A stretch of DNA of 64,000 nt, taken from NCBI GenBank assembly GCA_963920635.1, contig OY987301.1:23974501-24038500 (forward strand). The letters are read 5' to 3'. Shown here in pieces: positions 22,181 through 34,794 of the stretch (the stretch's first letter is position 1; each line of letters begins with the position of its first letter). The position numbers and the translations under genes are program-made. The DNA comes from Pseudeuparius sepicola. Lineage: Eukaryota > Arthropoda > Insecta > Coleoptera > Anthribidae. Below the pieces are notes generated by a model. It was not told the DNA's origin. It did no database searches and was given only the letters and a program-made list of their open reading frames with translations.

Positions 22181-22535
22181 ACACCTAGGTTGAGAAGTGA
22201 GCCATTATATACCGAGCTTCTTTATATCCTGAGGCGCGTAGCGCCGAAGGATATAATATGCGAGGTAAATAATGGCCTTCTCAACCGAAGTGTTTATAGA
22301 ATTTTAGTTTATTTTAGTCATTCCTCGCTTTTTTCAAATACCTCGAAATATCAAGTAGCCTGGGAGTTCAGTTGTCAAGCTGATAAAATGACACTAATCT
22401 TTTAAATGTCATATAGATAATTTTTCATTATTTACCTAGGTATTTTTTTATTATCATTATTTACCTAGGGTGAGAAATATTACTTCTCATTAGAGGAATG
22501 AGGTAAATAATGGTGATTTCTCAGGTTAGTAGTAA
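22181..22535. repeat. two small related hairpin elements
   Basis: Unit 1 (about 22183-22287) folds from AGGTTGAGAAG / CTTCTCAACC arms and an inner TATATCCT-GGCGC / GCGCC-AGGATATA stem. Unit 2 (about 22457-22535) has ATTATTTACC / GGTAAATAAT arms. Both contain GAGGTAAATAATGG and TGAGAA motifs, so they look like copies of one short foldback family. Confidence 0.55.
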
Positions 22536-23105
22536 AAAAAATACGTTTTTAAATAGGTCTAGATCGCAATAATTAATATCCAACTGTTTTATCTATGAGG
22601 CTTTGGACATGAATTGAACTTTCAATAAAGAGCAAAAGGCAAATTCTTTACTATGTAATATTTTCATTTAGGAACGCTTGCAATACCAAGAGGATAATTA
22701 TTATCTATTTATATTTTAACAAAAGGAATTGTTAACAAATAAATAAATTTTGCATTTATTAGTAATTACCAAAATCGATCCGAAATAAATACAAAATAGA
22801 AACAGCAAGTTTGGCGCAACTATAAAACGTCTAGGGGCAGTGCACGTCACACAGCGCCCAATATTAGATGTGGGAATACAGAAGAATCAAATTCAAAATC
22901 TATATTGTAAGAAAGAATAATCTACCCAGGAAAACTGCGCTGAAAATAAAATATGTATGAGGATTTTCCGGTTACCTTTTTTTTCAAAACCTAGAGTTAC
23001 TAATAATGAATCTTTGAACATATCTTCAGAATTTTTTTTATAAATATTAGCCTGAAAACTGGAATCAAACAATTAAAATCTTAAATAAAGTACAACTATA
23101 GGTAT
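22536..23105. other. AT-rich intronic stretch
   Basis: No gene or element recognised. Confidence 0.5.
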
Positions 23106-23830
23106 TATAGAGGGTGTTCGAAAAATAGACGTAGATATTTTAGAGGGTGATTCCCTGTTAAGAAATATGAAAAAAAGTTTCTATAAACATGGGTCCGGAA
23201 ATGCAGAGTTTTCAAGATACAGGATGTTAAATATATTGCATGTCACTGGACAAAATTGGTTTATCAATTTTTGCAAAAAAAATCACAAGTGCCTTGGAAA
23301 ACAAATAATCAAAAGCATTTCTAGGTAAGAGTGTTATTGCAACTTTTCCAATATCATAACATAAAGTACACTACAACCAATTTTGTCCAGTGACATGCAA
23401 TAAAACGGTTTTTTTTTTCTCGAAAACGAAGTGAGATAGGAAAACAATACAAGAGGGAAAGAAGTTGTATTTTTAGATGCTTAATCAAACAAAAAATATT
23501 AAAGTTACAAAAAAGGTAGTGGCGTACATTTTTTTGATAATAATATTCGCTAAGGTGCCCCCCGGGACGCCACTGGACTTAATAAATTTAATCTAGTTAG
23601 GGCGAAATTAGCCTCTTAATACAACAAATAACATTGCCAAATTTCAACAGAATCGAGTAAATAATTTTTAAGACATTAATAATTTCATTTTTTATTTTTT
23701 TTTATTTAACATCCTGTATCTTGAAAACTCTGCATTTCCAGACCCATGTTTATAGAAACTTTTTTTCATATTTCTTAACAGGGAATCACCCTCTAAAATA
23801 TCTCCGTCTATTTTTCGAACACCCTGTATA
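23106..23830. mobile_element. 725-bp inverted-repeat element with nested hairpin
   Basis: The ends TATAGAGGGTGTTCGAAAAA (23106) and TTTTTCGAACACCCTGTATA (to 23830) pair through ~130-bp arms (ATTTTAGAGGGTGATTCCCT, AAACATGGGTCCGGAAATGC). A second small inverted repeat lies inside (TTGCATGTCACTGGACAAAA at 23235 and its complement ending near 23401). A third short one, AGTGGCGT/ACGCCACT, is at about 23518-23575. Read as nested non-autonomous insertions. Confidence 0.75.
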
Positions 23831-26800
23831 CTTAGTATAAAAAAATAATAGGTGCAAAATTTGCCATCATCTAGTTGAAGATAGGATACTAAAAATACAG
23901 GGTGTTCCGCATAAGAACCGGCACAGAGCAGGAACATACAGGGGGGGGCTAAAATAAGGTGATTTTACGCAACTTACCTCTACCTACCTATGAAAGGTTA
24001 TTCCTGATACTTTCTGTTCACTTCGACTCTTGCAACCAAAAGCTGAACAAAACACTATTTGATGCCACAAAAATAACATTGCCTTCAGTCCGTATTAGCA
24101 GAAAATCACAAAAACTAAACCTGCTGTCACACACGACGTCTGGCACCAAATTATGGCGTCGCATTGATTTTGGGCACACTCTCTGCTATGGTTCTTACCC
24201 GTCCTCTCCCCTCCCTTGTACGTACCTTATTCCGCACTTATGTTACCTATATGTGCGCTATAAACTATATAAGACTAACTAAAAAATAATTTCATCCGTG
24301 ATCGATTCATTTATATGTGATTTTATAATACTATGCTTCTACTATACCTATATGCTCCTGCATAATGCATGATCATGTTTTGAATAAAATACGTTTACTC
24401 TTGAGTCAAGAGCCAGGCCCGGGAGAATCGCTGTTTATTCAAAGGGATATAAAATGCCACTTTTATTTTTTTATTTTCTTTTTGCTGAAATACATATCTA
24501 CGTGTGTGTGGTTATTCCGTAAACCAACCATTTATCATTTAAAGGAATTATTTGTAAAGAATTCTGAATAAAAATAATTATTGTAATTACTTTTACCGCA
24601 TAATATATGATTCATTGTTCTCGCGTGCTAAAAATATTTCTAGTTTGAGCTGTCATAAACTATATAGATTTCGTCTCGTGTCACAACTTCTTGAAGTTTG
24701 CATTCGTTACCAGGCATTCGTCAAACTGGCAACATCTCGTATAGTTAGAAGTATACCGCGTCCATAATAATGTCATTAATAGCCAACAATAAAAATCTTC
24801 TAATAAGTAAAACGAAGCTGACGATATCATAATCAAAGTATAATGCGAATGCAGGTATCATGAGCTAATTCTAAAATAGGTTGTCAAAGTTAGCGTTTCT
24901 GAAATCATATATTGTAAGAGTAGTGGAGGTATATACGCAATTACACATTCATATTATACATTAGGTATACCTATGAGCATAAAGTTCTGACTTCACTAGA
25001 AAATGAAGACCTATGAAAGTGGGAATAGGATTCCATTAGAAGAGTTAAATTGATGTTGGCATTTCAGATGAAACTAAATGTTCAGATTAAGCCAGTTAAC
25101 CGAGTTTTTGGAATTCCCTTTCATCAGAGTTCATTTCATAGTTAGACCAATGATTTATTGCTGAATAAATTCCAAATCATAAATAATAACCCTGACGTAC
25201 GTCTACTTATAACTTGTCTGGTTTTCCATTCTATACATTGATACTCGTAATTAAAATAATTGCGGTGTAAGTATAGAATTTCTCATAAAAATACTAGTTT
25301 AGTACCTATTTTTTGTCAATTTAAGCCCAGTAAATTTCAAAAGAGCAGAAGGTACATTAAGTTCTTGTTAGTCGTTAGTTAGGTAAATAGATTATTTTAT
25401 AAAGATGAAAATGGGTAGAAAAATTAAAAGGTTATAGGGGTACATTTCCGTTGGATAACCCTATACATATTTCCTTTATTTTAATATTATTGCATTAGAA
25501 CTACAAAATATTGTTTTGTGACGTTCTCAGACAATTACGTTTGTTTATTCCCCTGCCACACTAATTAGGTTCCTATGAGACAGTTGTGATTACTATTTGG
25601 CACAAAATCTCCCTTATAAACAAATTTCCTGGTGTTCGCTTAAGTTATTATAGGTCTCTAATTAAACGGAATTAGCCGGATTGAACGACAAAAATAAACA
25701 ACCCAGCGAATCCAGGATTTCTTGGAATACAACACAACAATAGACTGATTGGGAAAATCCCAATTAATTGCTTTTAGTCCGGAGTTTGCTTTCGACGAGG
25801 GAAAGCTGGAAGTCTCTGAAAGACGAAGTATTTTTAGGGATACAGTATATCCGGCGGTCTGGAATGGCGCCATTGTGCTCGGGTTTGTTTAGTTTATAGA
25901 TTTTCCAGTGTTTGGATTTCAACTCTGTTCCAACGCTTGGATTCGCTGAACTGACGTCTGTCTTGCATAATGTAAAATTCACAAACGTCCGGGAAAATCC
26001 TCTTGGCGAAGGTTAAGGACAAAGTTCAGAGTAGGTTATTAGATGTCCATAATCGATCACCTAAAAAGATGATTTAGGGCTCGTCACTAATAATTTGCTA
26101 ATATTACAACGATACTTAGGTACTCAACAAATTCTTATGCAGGGGATTCATGATGAAAAAAATTTTTTAATCACAAAACGTAGTGCCAGTATTGTTTAGG
26201 GGAATTGTTCAAAAATGCCACCAGCAACTTTACTACGCAGACTACACACAGAGAAGTTTATACTGTTCGTGAGCTTCAGAACTTAGCATAGCAAGTTTTA
26301 GACTTCAGCAAGACATTTTTCTTCGCGTTTTCATTTTTAGTAGACCACTGTGTGGTTAAAGTTTTTACATCATGACTGAATCACCCTGTTTAAATTTTGG
26401 AGCCAAATTAATATGGCGGGTGGAAAATATCATTTTAAGCACGATAGTTCCGATGCAGTTTTGAGAAGTGGTGAATTCAGAGGTGTGCATAGATTTTTTT
26501 CTAAAAAATATGTGATTTATTAAAATTTTGCTCATAAAAACTTGCAGAGTAGGCCTTGGATTTTGTATAAAAGAGGCCACATTTATTCAAAAAATGCAGT
26601 TTGTCCATTTAAAAAAACTTGTCAAATCACACGATTAATAAACTTTTTACAGGGTGACCCAAGAACAAATGGGCCAAATGTTATCAATGCAAAATTGTGT
26701 AATAGAAGAAGAAATTTTAATATAAGAAATTTTTTTATTGTACCTCTCTAGATTATTTACAGTCTATGAACCTACCATGCACAGCACCTACCTGTATTGG

Positions 26801-28959
26801 CGCCAAACGATTTGCATTCCAAAGTAAAATATATTTTTGGATTAAACTGCGGAAAACTTTTCCCACATAAATCAAAAATTCAGTAAAAACTGTAAAACAA
26901 AATTCCATCCTGTCAGTTTGTTTTAAAAACGAAGCGTTTATTGACTTTAGGTTATAGGTATACAGCCGTCTACCTCTTACCAAAATAGATAATCATTCAA
27001 AAACAGGCTCTGTGTTACTATTATTGATCGTGTATGTATTTTGGGAAAATAAAATCAAATGGAGATTATTATTAAAATTGTTTAAACCTGCTTCCTCAGT
27101 TGCATCCTGGAATATAAAAAAATTGGCAGATGGATAGTGTTAAAACTGATTTTGATTCAAAATTAAACACATAAAAAGTTTTTAGTACACCTTACATTAA
27201 CCACCGCTGGAAAATTTTCGAATTGATTTACGTCAATAATGCTAAAAAAGCTGTTCTCGAATATTTACATTGCCACTTGAGACTATTATAACAATAATAA
27301 TAGAATATATAAGTAAATTTTTCCAAGTGATGTCATGTAGGTATCTAATATTACTTTTGTATCAAGTTGTTTTAGATTTCTCTGAAATCACACTATAAAT
27401 TTTTTTATTCTGGTAATTAATAATACTTATGTATTGTCACCAACGATTTTTAATTTGAGTACAGAGTGCTCACAATATAAGTAACCCTTGCCCAATCATT
27501 TAACATTCTCAAATGCATATTATTTAAAATGTTGGCAAACTATATCCACAATACATTTATGTTACTTTAATGGCCGCTATCTCCATACATATTGTCAAAA
27601 CTGATTTTTTTCTCGAAAAATATCAGTTACTCATACTTATCGTGAATACCTTAAGCATTGTAAACATCATCAACTAAAGTTTTAATCTAAACTGTCTAAG
27701 TGCGCACCGCCATCCAATACTCGTGGGAGTTTGGTTTAGACTGTGGCTATGTTTTGATCTGGAGCGACTTTACAATCAATAGTTTAATTGGAGAAATTAT
27801 AAATAAATCAGCCACAACGACAACATTCTATATACACTGATAAACTACATATTGTTTGGGTTTATATAATTATTAGTATCAACATGTCCGTCAACTGCAC
27901 TTATCTTGTTTTATACATATACTTTCTAAAAAAATAGATATTGTTGTTTTTGTCCTCAACCTGATATTTTGCCCATCAACTCAAATAGTAAGGACGCTAC
28001 ATTACGACTATGTTTATACATAAAGTTATTTTATTGGTTATCAAAAAAATCATACTGCGACAAATCTCAAATATATATAAATATAATAATAAATAAAAAT
28101 ATAATAAATATACCTACATAATATAGGTAATATACCAGAAAAAATGTCTTGTTTTTCTGCCCCTTCCTAACTAAAAAAATTTAAAGTTAAAAGATCTGGC
28201 GAAAGAACCAGAAAAGAGAGTAAATTTGCTAATTTCAAGCAATTAATATTTATTTAGAATTGTGCGTAGGTACTTCTATAGTGTAACTGTTAATTAATAC
28301 ACGGCGTTTGCTAACTATTTTTGGAAACACTAAATTAGTCTTGCACGAAAAAAATTGTTTGCACCTATTTATTGTATTTGTCTTTAATAATCAAACATTA
28401 CATTTTTGCCTTTATTCGTTTTTATTCTCATAATGGAGACCTTTGTGTCTGAATTAAATTCAGGAATATCGAAAATCCAATTTGCATTATTACCGCAGAT
28501 CAAATCGTGTCATCCAATTCACAATTTAACCAACTAATCTGTTTTCCGCAAATGATGTTATATTATTACTTCGGAATTTCGGAACTTTGATGTCAGTGGA
28601 AAATGTTTAATCTATCCCCTTACGATCTAAGATAGCCTACTTATCCCTAAGTTATCAAAATACAATGCTTGTATAAGTATTCCTTTTAATTCGAAATGTC
28701 ATTAAGAGCGGTCATCATTCAGGTGATATTTAAATAATTATAAGTGAGTACATTTTATTGTTTTTGGTTCTTAATATCATAAATGCAAACAAGCAATATT
28801 TTTTTTGTTTTTTTTTTTTCGAAAAACAGTTTTTTGGCCTAAAAATTCCGAAGCTGATACGGGTTCCCATAAAGAAAACTGGATCATACTGATGGTTTTT
28901 AGTTGGCCTGTTTATGTCAAAAAACTCAACAAATAATCGGACTTAACAAATTATTATGT
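23831..28959. other. intronic stretch with solo element ends
   Basis: No gene recognised; the longest frame (107 codons + at 23959) shows no known motif. Unpaired TATACAGGGTG-type ends occur near 23897 (TACAGGGTGTTCCGC), 26382 (CACCCTGTT) and 26647 (TACAGGGTGACCC), so decayed elements are likely. The decamer GGGAAAATCC, a Rel/Dorsal-like site, occurs at 25751-25760 and 25991-26000. Confidence 0.5.
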
Positions 28960-29315
28960 TATACACGGTGGTGACAATTTCGATGCCCACCATTGGTATC
29001 TCGGAAACTGTAAAAGATACAACATCGGTCAAATTAGACAAAAGTTGCGCTATTCTCTACAATAATATTCTGTTATTAAATCTTAGATATCTTGATTCGT
29101 TCGTGATTTATACTCACAAAATGGCAAAATTCGATTTTTTCAAAACTGTGTATCTTCCACATCGGATACCCGAATTTAATGAACCTTAATAGTTTTATGT
29201 CCTTGGTCATGGCCAACTCCATGCCGGTTTCAGAAATTTTCTAGGCCCCCTAAATTTCGAGCAACCACAGCGGAGATACCAGTGGTGGGCATCGAAATTT
29301 TCATCACCCTGTATA
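28960..29315. mobile_element. 356-bp inverted-repeat element related to 40475-41719
   Basis: Ends TATACACGGTGGTGACAATT and TTTTCATCACCCTGTATA, with inner matching ATGCCCACCA...GGTATCTC. The left arm (ATCTCGGAAACTGTAAAAGA, GGTCAAATTAGACAAAAGTT) is clearly homologous to the left arm of the larger 40475-41719 element, so it is a shorter member of the same family. Confidence 0.7.
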
Positions 29316-29974
29316 TAATATAAATAATATTACAAAACAAACCAATGACAATATATTAGGATGATTTTTCGGCGACTCTACATTTTTCAAATCCACAATT
29401 TTTACGAAAATCACGTTGGAATTCCCGGCAAAAACACTCCCGATGAAATCCAAACGAAGACGAAAATTGCGAATCTGTTTCGCGATAAAAAGAAATGAAG
29501 ATCGTTCCATCGCTGTGAAAACAATCGAAGATCGAGGCGCTTGGGTGCCATCGTCGCGGCTGCGAAGTACCATAATTTTACATGTGTTAAATAAATTAGA
29601 ATGGATTAATATAGAAACTTGTTGAGGGTATAGGAATTATACCTACATAAAATTTATTGAAATTTGGTAGCGTGATAATATAGTAGTACGTTAACAAAAT
29701 TTCGAGAAGTACTAAGTATCAAACAAGAGGGAAATTCAAATTTTGTTCTGTACGAAACAAAAACAAAATTTGCCCAAAATTATATTTTTTAAGGATTAGT
29801 TAATTTCTTAGAATAATTTATCTGCAGCATTAGACAATTCTTTATTAAAACAGTTTAATTCGAAATTAAAGTGTACTATTTATTTAAATAATTAATACAT
29901 TTATGAATAGGATAAAATATTTAATAAGAATTTGTTGCTAAATAAATTTATTTATCATTATTATGGTAGGTATC
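29316..29974. other. AT-rich intronic stretch
   Basis: No gene recognised. Two overlapping short frames on opposite strands (29304-29573 and 29416-29625) look like chance. Confidence 0.5.
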
Positions 29975-31010
29975 TACAGGGTGGCCCACCACGAACTGTA
30001 TCGATCTATATATGGAAAACTAAAAGTAGGAAAATTCTGAAAATTTGGCACCTCACCAATGCGGATGGGCGCTGCTCAACTAAAATATTTTGGTGAATCT
30101 GGCACTTCCGGTTATACCGGAAGTCGATATCAACTTTCTTATTTCAAATGGAACACCCTGTATATTATTGCATTTTTGGATGCTAGGCATCATTTTGGAA
30201 CAAAAACATTCAACCTGTCATATGTCTAAATCCAACCGTTTTTGAGATATTTGCATTTTTCCGAAAAATTACAGATGCAGACCTAAAGTTAATTAGCAAT
30301 TTATGCGAGGAAACCGCGAAATTTCAAAACGAATTTTTGGCATCGTGTAACAGAAGCCCTGACCTAGTGATTTCTGCTGATAAATAAATCCGTTCTTATA
30401 CAGGGTGTTCACAAAATATGAATAAAAATTATATTTAAAATGTGCTTAAATCTCGAAATTTTCAAATGGAAACCCCCATTTTTTTAATGCGATCTTATTC
30501 ACCACTAGAAATGATGACAACTTTGTGTAAGGTTTCCTATACCTAAATGCAGTAATTTTCGATTAATTTACGAAAAACCCACTTTTCGCCCATAAAATGC
30601 GGGGTTTGCTTAGCGCTTGGAAAATCATATTAGCCCTGGATTTATTTCTCAGCAGAGATCACTAGGTCAGGGCTTCTGTTATACTATGCCAAAAATTCGT
30701 TTTGAAATTTCGCGGTTTCCTCGTATAAATTGCTAATTGACTTTAGGTCTGCACCTGTCATTTTTTTCGGAAAAATGCAAATATATCTAAAACGGTTAGA
30801 TTTAGACATAGGACAAGTTGCATGTTTTTGTTCCAAAATGATGCCTAGAATCCAAAAATGCAATAATATACAGGATGTTCCATTTGAGATAAGAAAGTTG
30901 ATATCGACTTCCGGTATAACCGGAAGTGCTAGATCCACCAAAATATTTTAGTTGAGCCCATTGGCATTGGTGAGGTGCCAAATTTTCAGAATTTTCCTAC
31001 TTTTAATTTC
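29975..31010. mobile_element. ~1-kb foldback element with composite ends
   Basis: The left end is TACAGGGTGGCCCACC. Arms 30020-30393 and 30641-31010 pair (TTCCGGTTATACCGGAAG, CTAAATCCAACCG, GAAACCGCGAAATTTC, TGACCTAGTGAT). The right arm lacks the outer ~45 bp, so its terminus is lost. Inside each arm is a second CACCCTGTATA/TATACAGG terminus, and TATACAGGGTGTTCAC opens the loop at about 30397. This suggests one element inserted in another before the inversion arose. Confidence 0.7.
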
Positions 31011-31170
31011 TTCTCTAAAATTTATGTAAGTACATTATTTCTGCAGGCTCAGTCGCAGTAAACTTAGTCGGCTGTAGACACTACGCTTCAAAACATAGTA
31101 CCTAACCTAAAAGAAACAGCGTATAGCGTTAAAAATTTTGTAATTTACATATACCAAGAAATGTGTAATG

Positions 31171-31380
31171 TACCCTTAGGCATTGAACTCCCTTTTTATA
31201 ACTCATGTGGTTTGTTTCTTTGCTTATAAGGTTACCAAGGGCGCATGCATACGTATCTGGTTGGTTCATATTACTGTCTCTGTTTTTACATGACAAAGAC
31301 AATGACAATGACGTGGCTATCAAGCCGCATATTCGTTATAAAAAGTTGAACTTCAGTGCGCCTTGGTGCACAAGTAACCA
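31171..31380. repeat. dispersed inverted repeat, related to 52984-53072
   Basis: The left part (TTGAACTCCCTTTTTATAAC) and right part (GTTATAAAAAGTTGAACTTC) are approximate inverted copies. AACTCATGTGGTTT and AAAAAGTTGAACTTCAGTG also occur, closer together, at 52984-53072, so both are copies of one element. Confidence 0.55.
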
Positions 31381-32371
31381 TAAGGTCTGAAAAACTTAAT
31401 GTTGATTGATGCTGCAAAAATAAGACGTAAATAAAACACAAGCTAATTTGGAGAAACAATGTATCTACAGTGATATTTTAATTTGGTATAAGTAGATTTT
31501 TAAATATTTCAGCATGAAATGATCACTGGCACACTAATTAATCAATGAGGTGTCGTTATTTTAAACTCATTCACACCAAAAACAATGAAAACATCACATT
31601 ATGAGAAAAAATTCCACTCTGTTATACAATCATCATATCTACGTAGGTACTTATAGGTGCGAGAAAAATACTTTGCCAAAACATCTTCAAGTAGGACTTT
31701 TATAATAAGTACAAACTTGAAAACAGTAAAAAACTGTTGTTGATGATTCAACCTATTTCGACGAGGGTTCTTCACATTTCTCCCCTTAGTAGCTATTATA
31801 ATAGGGCAAAATTAAAAAATTAAATTAGGTTACCTTTTAAATTACCTCCACAGCGAATAAGCAGCGGCAGAAACTAATAGGAGTTTAAATTTTTATGCGA
31901 AAATATTTTACATATTAGATGCCCAAATTAAATCCATAAATAATTGTATTAGTAATTTAGTAGGAATCTGGCATACATATTTATAATATACAATATTAAT
32001 AATTATTATTCTTAATTGCTTTGACGTCACGACGGATATCAGTAAAACAGCAAAAAGTTTAAAGAGATAATATTCCACCTTATAACCTCTCATGTGCGAT
32101 CCAGTGTGTTCAGGATGTGATCATTTATTTTTAGAAGTAAAAACACGGAAAAATTCTGTAAAAAAGGGAAAGTACATCCACATCGCAATGTGAGTGGTAA
32201 AAAGACAAATATGACGGGTTTTTCTGGTAATTTTAATACCTACTAAGATACTAGCTGAATTCTAGCCAACGAGTCCACAAGATGACTGGGCAGGTCACAT
32301 TTTTCTTTCGTTTACATTCTCAGAGAGTGTAAGAATCCTAGACTATTTCTTATAGATAAAAAAAATAGAAA
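31381..32371. other. intronic stretch, no gene recognised
   Basis: AT-rich; contains a CRE (TGACGTCA) at 32022-32029 and nothing else of note. Confidence 0.5.
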
Positions 32372-33350
32372 TATACAGTGTGTCTGGTTTCTCGTGTTAA
32401 CACCCCTAAAAATCTAAGTAGACTGCGGGGATAGAATGGAGAAATCTTCTTTTATAGTGTAGGTATATCCCTGAAATGTCATTGAAAGTATTGGTTTGAC
32501 ATTGCCATACGAAAGCCTGGCCTTCTGAAATTTTTTAAAGGCATTTTTTAATTGTAAACATAACACCCTGGGATTATTCGGCATCAGTCAAAATATACAT
32601 TTGTTATTTGTCTGTGTATTGCCAAACTATGCAAAAGTGAATTATACAAATCCGTGCTATGAATCTAGGGTGCTATATATTTTCACAACGCAGTGTAATA
32701 ATGTTTTTTTTAAATTGTTGTAATTGTTTTTTCAACTCCACCTTATTTAAGGAGTGCAAAAATAATAAGTATCCTCTCCTATAGTGCTCCACGAATTGAA
32801 GTTTTGAAGTTATTTTGAATTGAATATAAGTAATAATAACAGAGAAGACTAGAAAATGTATTTATTAAAAAGTGCATTTAACTAAAGCAAATAAAGTTTA
32901 ATTTGAATATAAAACAGTGAAATGTGTTATTTTATATCTCATTTATGTGTCAATTAATTGGCGTTATTTTTTTACAGCAATAAGATCCTTTCACAAGTCC
33001 AACTGGATATTAATTTATTGTCTGAGCATCCTTTGTTTTTTATTTCATAGCACCCTAGAATCATACCAACAACAGATTTGAATTATTTACTTTTTCAAAG
33101 ATTAGCACCTCATCAAAATTGCTATATAAGTATTTTGAGGTGTAATTTTTTCGATTAAAATTTGCGAAATATAGTTTTTCGAAAAACGCACCTCTTTAAA
33201 AATCGCAGAAGGCCAGTTTCGTGGCAATGCCAAACCAATACTTCGCAAATTATGACATTTCAGGGATATAAAAAATTTTACCGTTCAATTCCCGCAGCCT
33301 ACCTACTTAGATTTTTAGAGGTTAAAATGAAAAACCAGACACCCTGTATA
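32372..33350. mobile_element. 979-bp inverted-repeat element with nested element
   Basis: Ends TATACAGTGTGTCTGGTTT and AAACCAGACACCCTGTATA. Arms of about 190 bp pair with indels (CCTAAAAATCTAAGTAG, TATATCCCTGAAATGTCAT, TATTGGTTTGACATTGCC). A nested pair, CTAGGGTGCTAT (about 32667) and ATAGCACCCTAG (about 33049), marks a second element inside. A similar CATAGCACCCT end occurs near 45207. Confidence 0.75.
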
Positions 33351-34035
33351 TCACAGAACAGTTTAGAACTCTCTAGAGGACACACATAGGTAATTTTAAT
33401 TATTGTTGAAAAATGAACTTTCAACATATCATGTGAATTTAATTTTTTCAACTTTTGGCTGGGACCGTATATTTATGATACTTGCATCTATAAATAAATT
33501 GTTTTGAAAAATATCCTTTCACCATAATTGGTTATTAATTATTGCTCGTATATCATTTAGACTATGTGTGTAAATGAATCTGCCGACCAAGTTTTGTTGT
33601 ATCGATATACAATAACTACCAATAGCTCCGAAATGGTTCATAATGTGTGAATATAAACCCACTACACCATGAACTTTGTTCAATTTATATTGTGTTAAGC
33701 ATGGTGTTATGTAGAATGTTGTATAAACGTTGAACTTAAATGCCAACTTGATCTAACTTATCTCTGTATAATGTCGTAAATCATTTATAATACCATGGTC
33801 TACATTATTTTTATTTCTTATACAATAGGCTAAAGGTATCAAAGAAACAATTGAAAATGTTTGGGTTCTCCTCAAATTGTTAGTCTTATTGTGACACTAA
33901 CGTTACGCTGATGTTTCTTTTAATGTTTTATATCCTAAAAACCAAGTCGACTAAATGTCTAGATATTTCTGGAAAATATTGTCGACTCTTCTACTATACA
34001 TTCTACAATACAGACTTTTTTAAAATGGCTTACAA
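33351..34035. other. AT-rich intronic stretch
   Basis: No gene or element recognised. Confidence 0.5.
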
Positions 34036-34794
34036 TATACAGTGTGTCCCAATTTGATACTGGACACCTCAGAAATATATGAAGGGCAAGGAAAACAAAT
34101 GGTCTCTATTTTTTTGTTGGTAGTACCAAAGTCTAGAGAATACTATTCTCTAGACTTTGGTAGTACCTACTAAGGGAGATTATCTCGTAGGCGGTGGTAT
34201 TTCATGGCTTGCTATGATTTTTTAAAATAGCAAATTTTGAAGAAACCTCATTAGGGATTTTTTTTACGACAAAATGTTATTAAGAAAACTTGTTCAGAAT
34301 GAAAAACTGAGTAGATTCGCAAAATTTCAAAGGGCTAGGCCTCATTTGATTTTTATCTTCCACTTTTTTCTTAGAAAAGTGTCCTTTCTGGAGCTTTCAC
34401 GTCAAAATTTAATTTTTTCACGATGATCAAGTTTCCTTAATATTATTTTGACGTGAAAGCTCCAGAAAGGACACATTTCTAAGAAAAAAGTGGGAGGAAA
34501 AGGCGAAAAAGCTAAAAATCAAAGTAGGCCTAGACTTTTGAAATTTTGCAATTCCACTCGGTTTTTCATTCTGAACACGTTTTCTTAATAATATTTTGTC
34601 GTAAAAAAATCCCTAATAGGGTTTCTTGAAAATTAGCTATTTTAAAAAATCATAGCGGCCATGAAATAATTACCCCATCCAAATACCACCGCCTACGAGA
34701 TACTTTCCCTTGGTACTACCAATAAAAAATAGAGACCATTTGTTTTCCTTGTCCTTTATATAGTTCTGAGGTGTCCAGTATCACACACTGTATA
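34036..34794. mobile_element. 759-bp foldback element
   Basis: Ends TATACAGTGTGTCCCAATTT and CAGTATCACACACTGTATA. The arms pair almost to the centre (AAACAAATGGTCTCTATTTT, CTATTTTAAAAAATCATAGC, AGTGTCCTTTCTGGAGCTTT), with a loop of about 40 bp near 34425. The left arm carries an extra perfect palindrome around 34127-34163 (ACCAAAGTCTAGAGAATA and its complement). Confidence 0.8.

Noticed and set aside
23959..24282. 107-codon + open frame
   Set aside because: Composition and lack of motifs suggest chance, beside decayed element ends.
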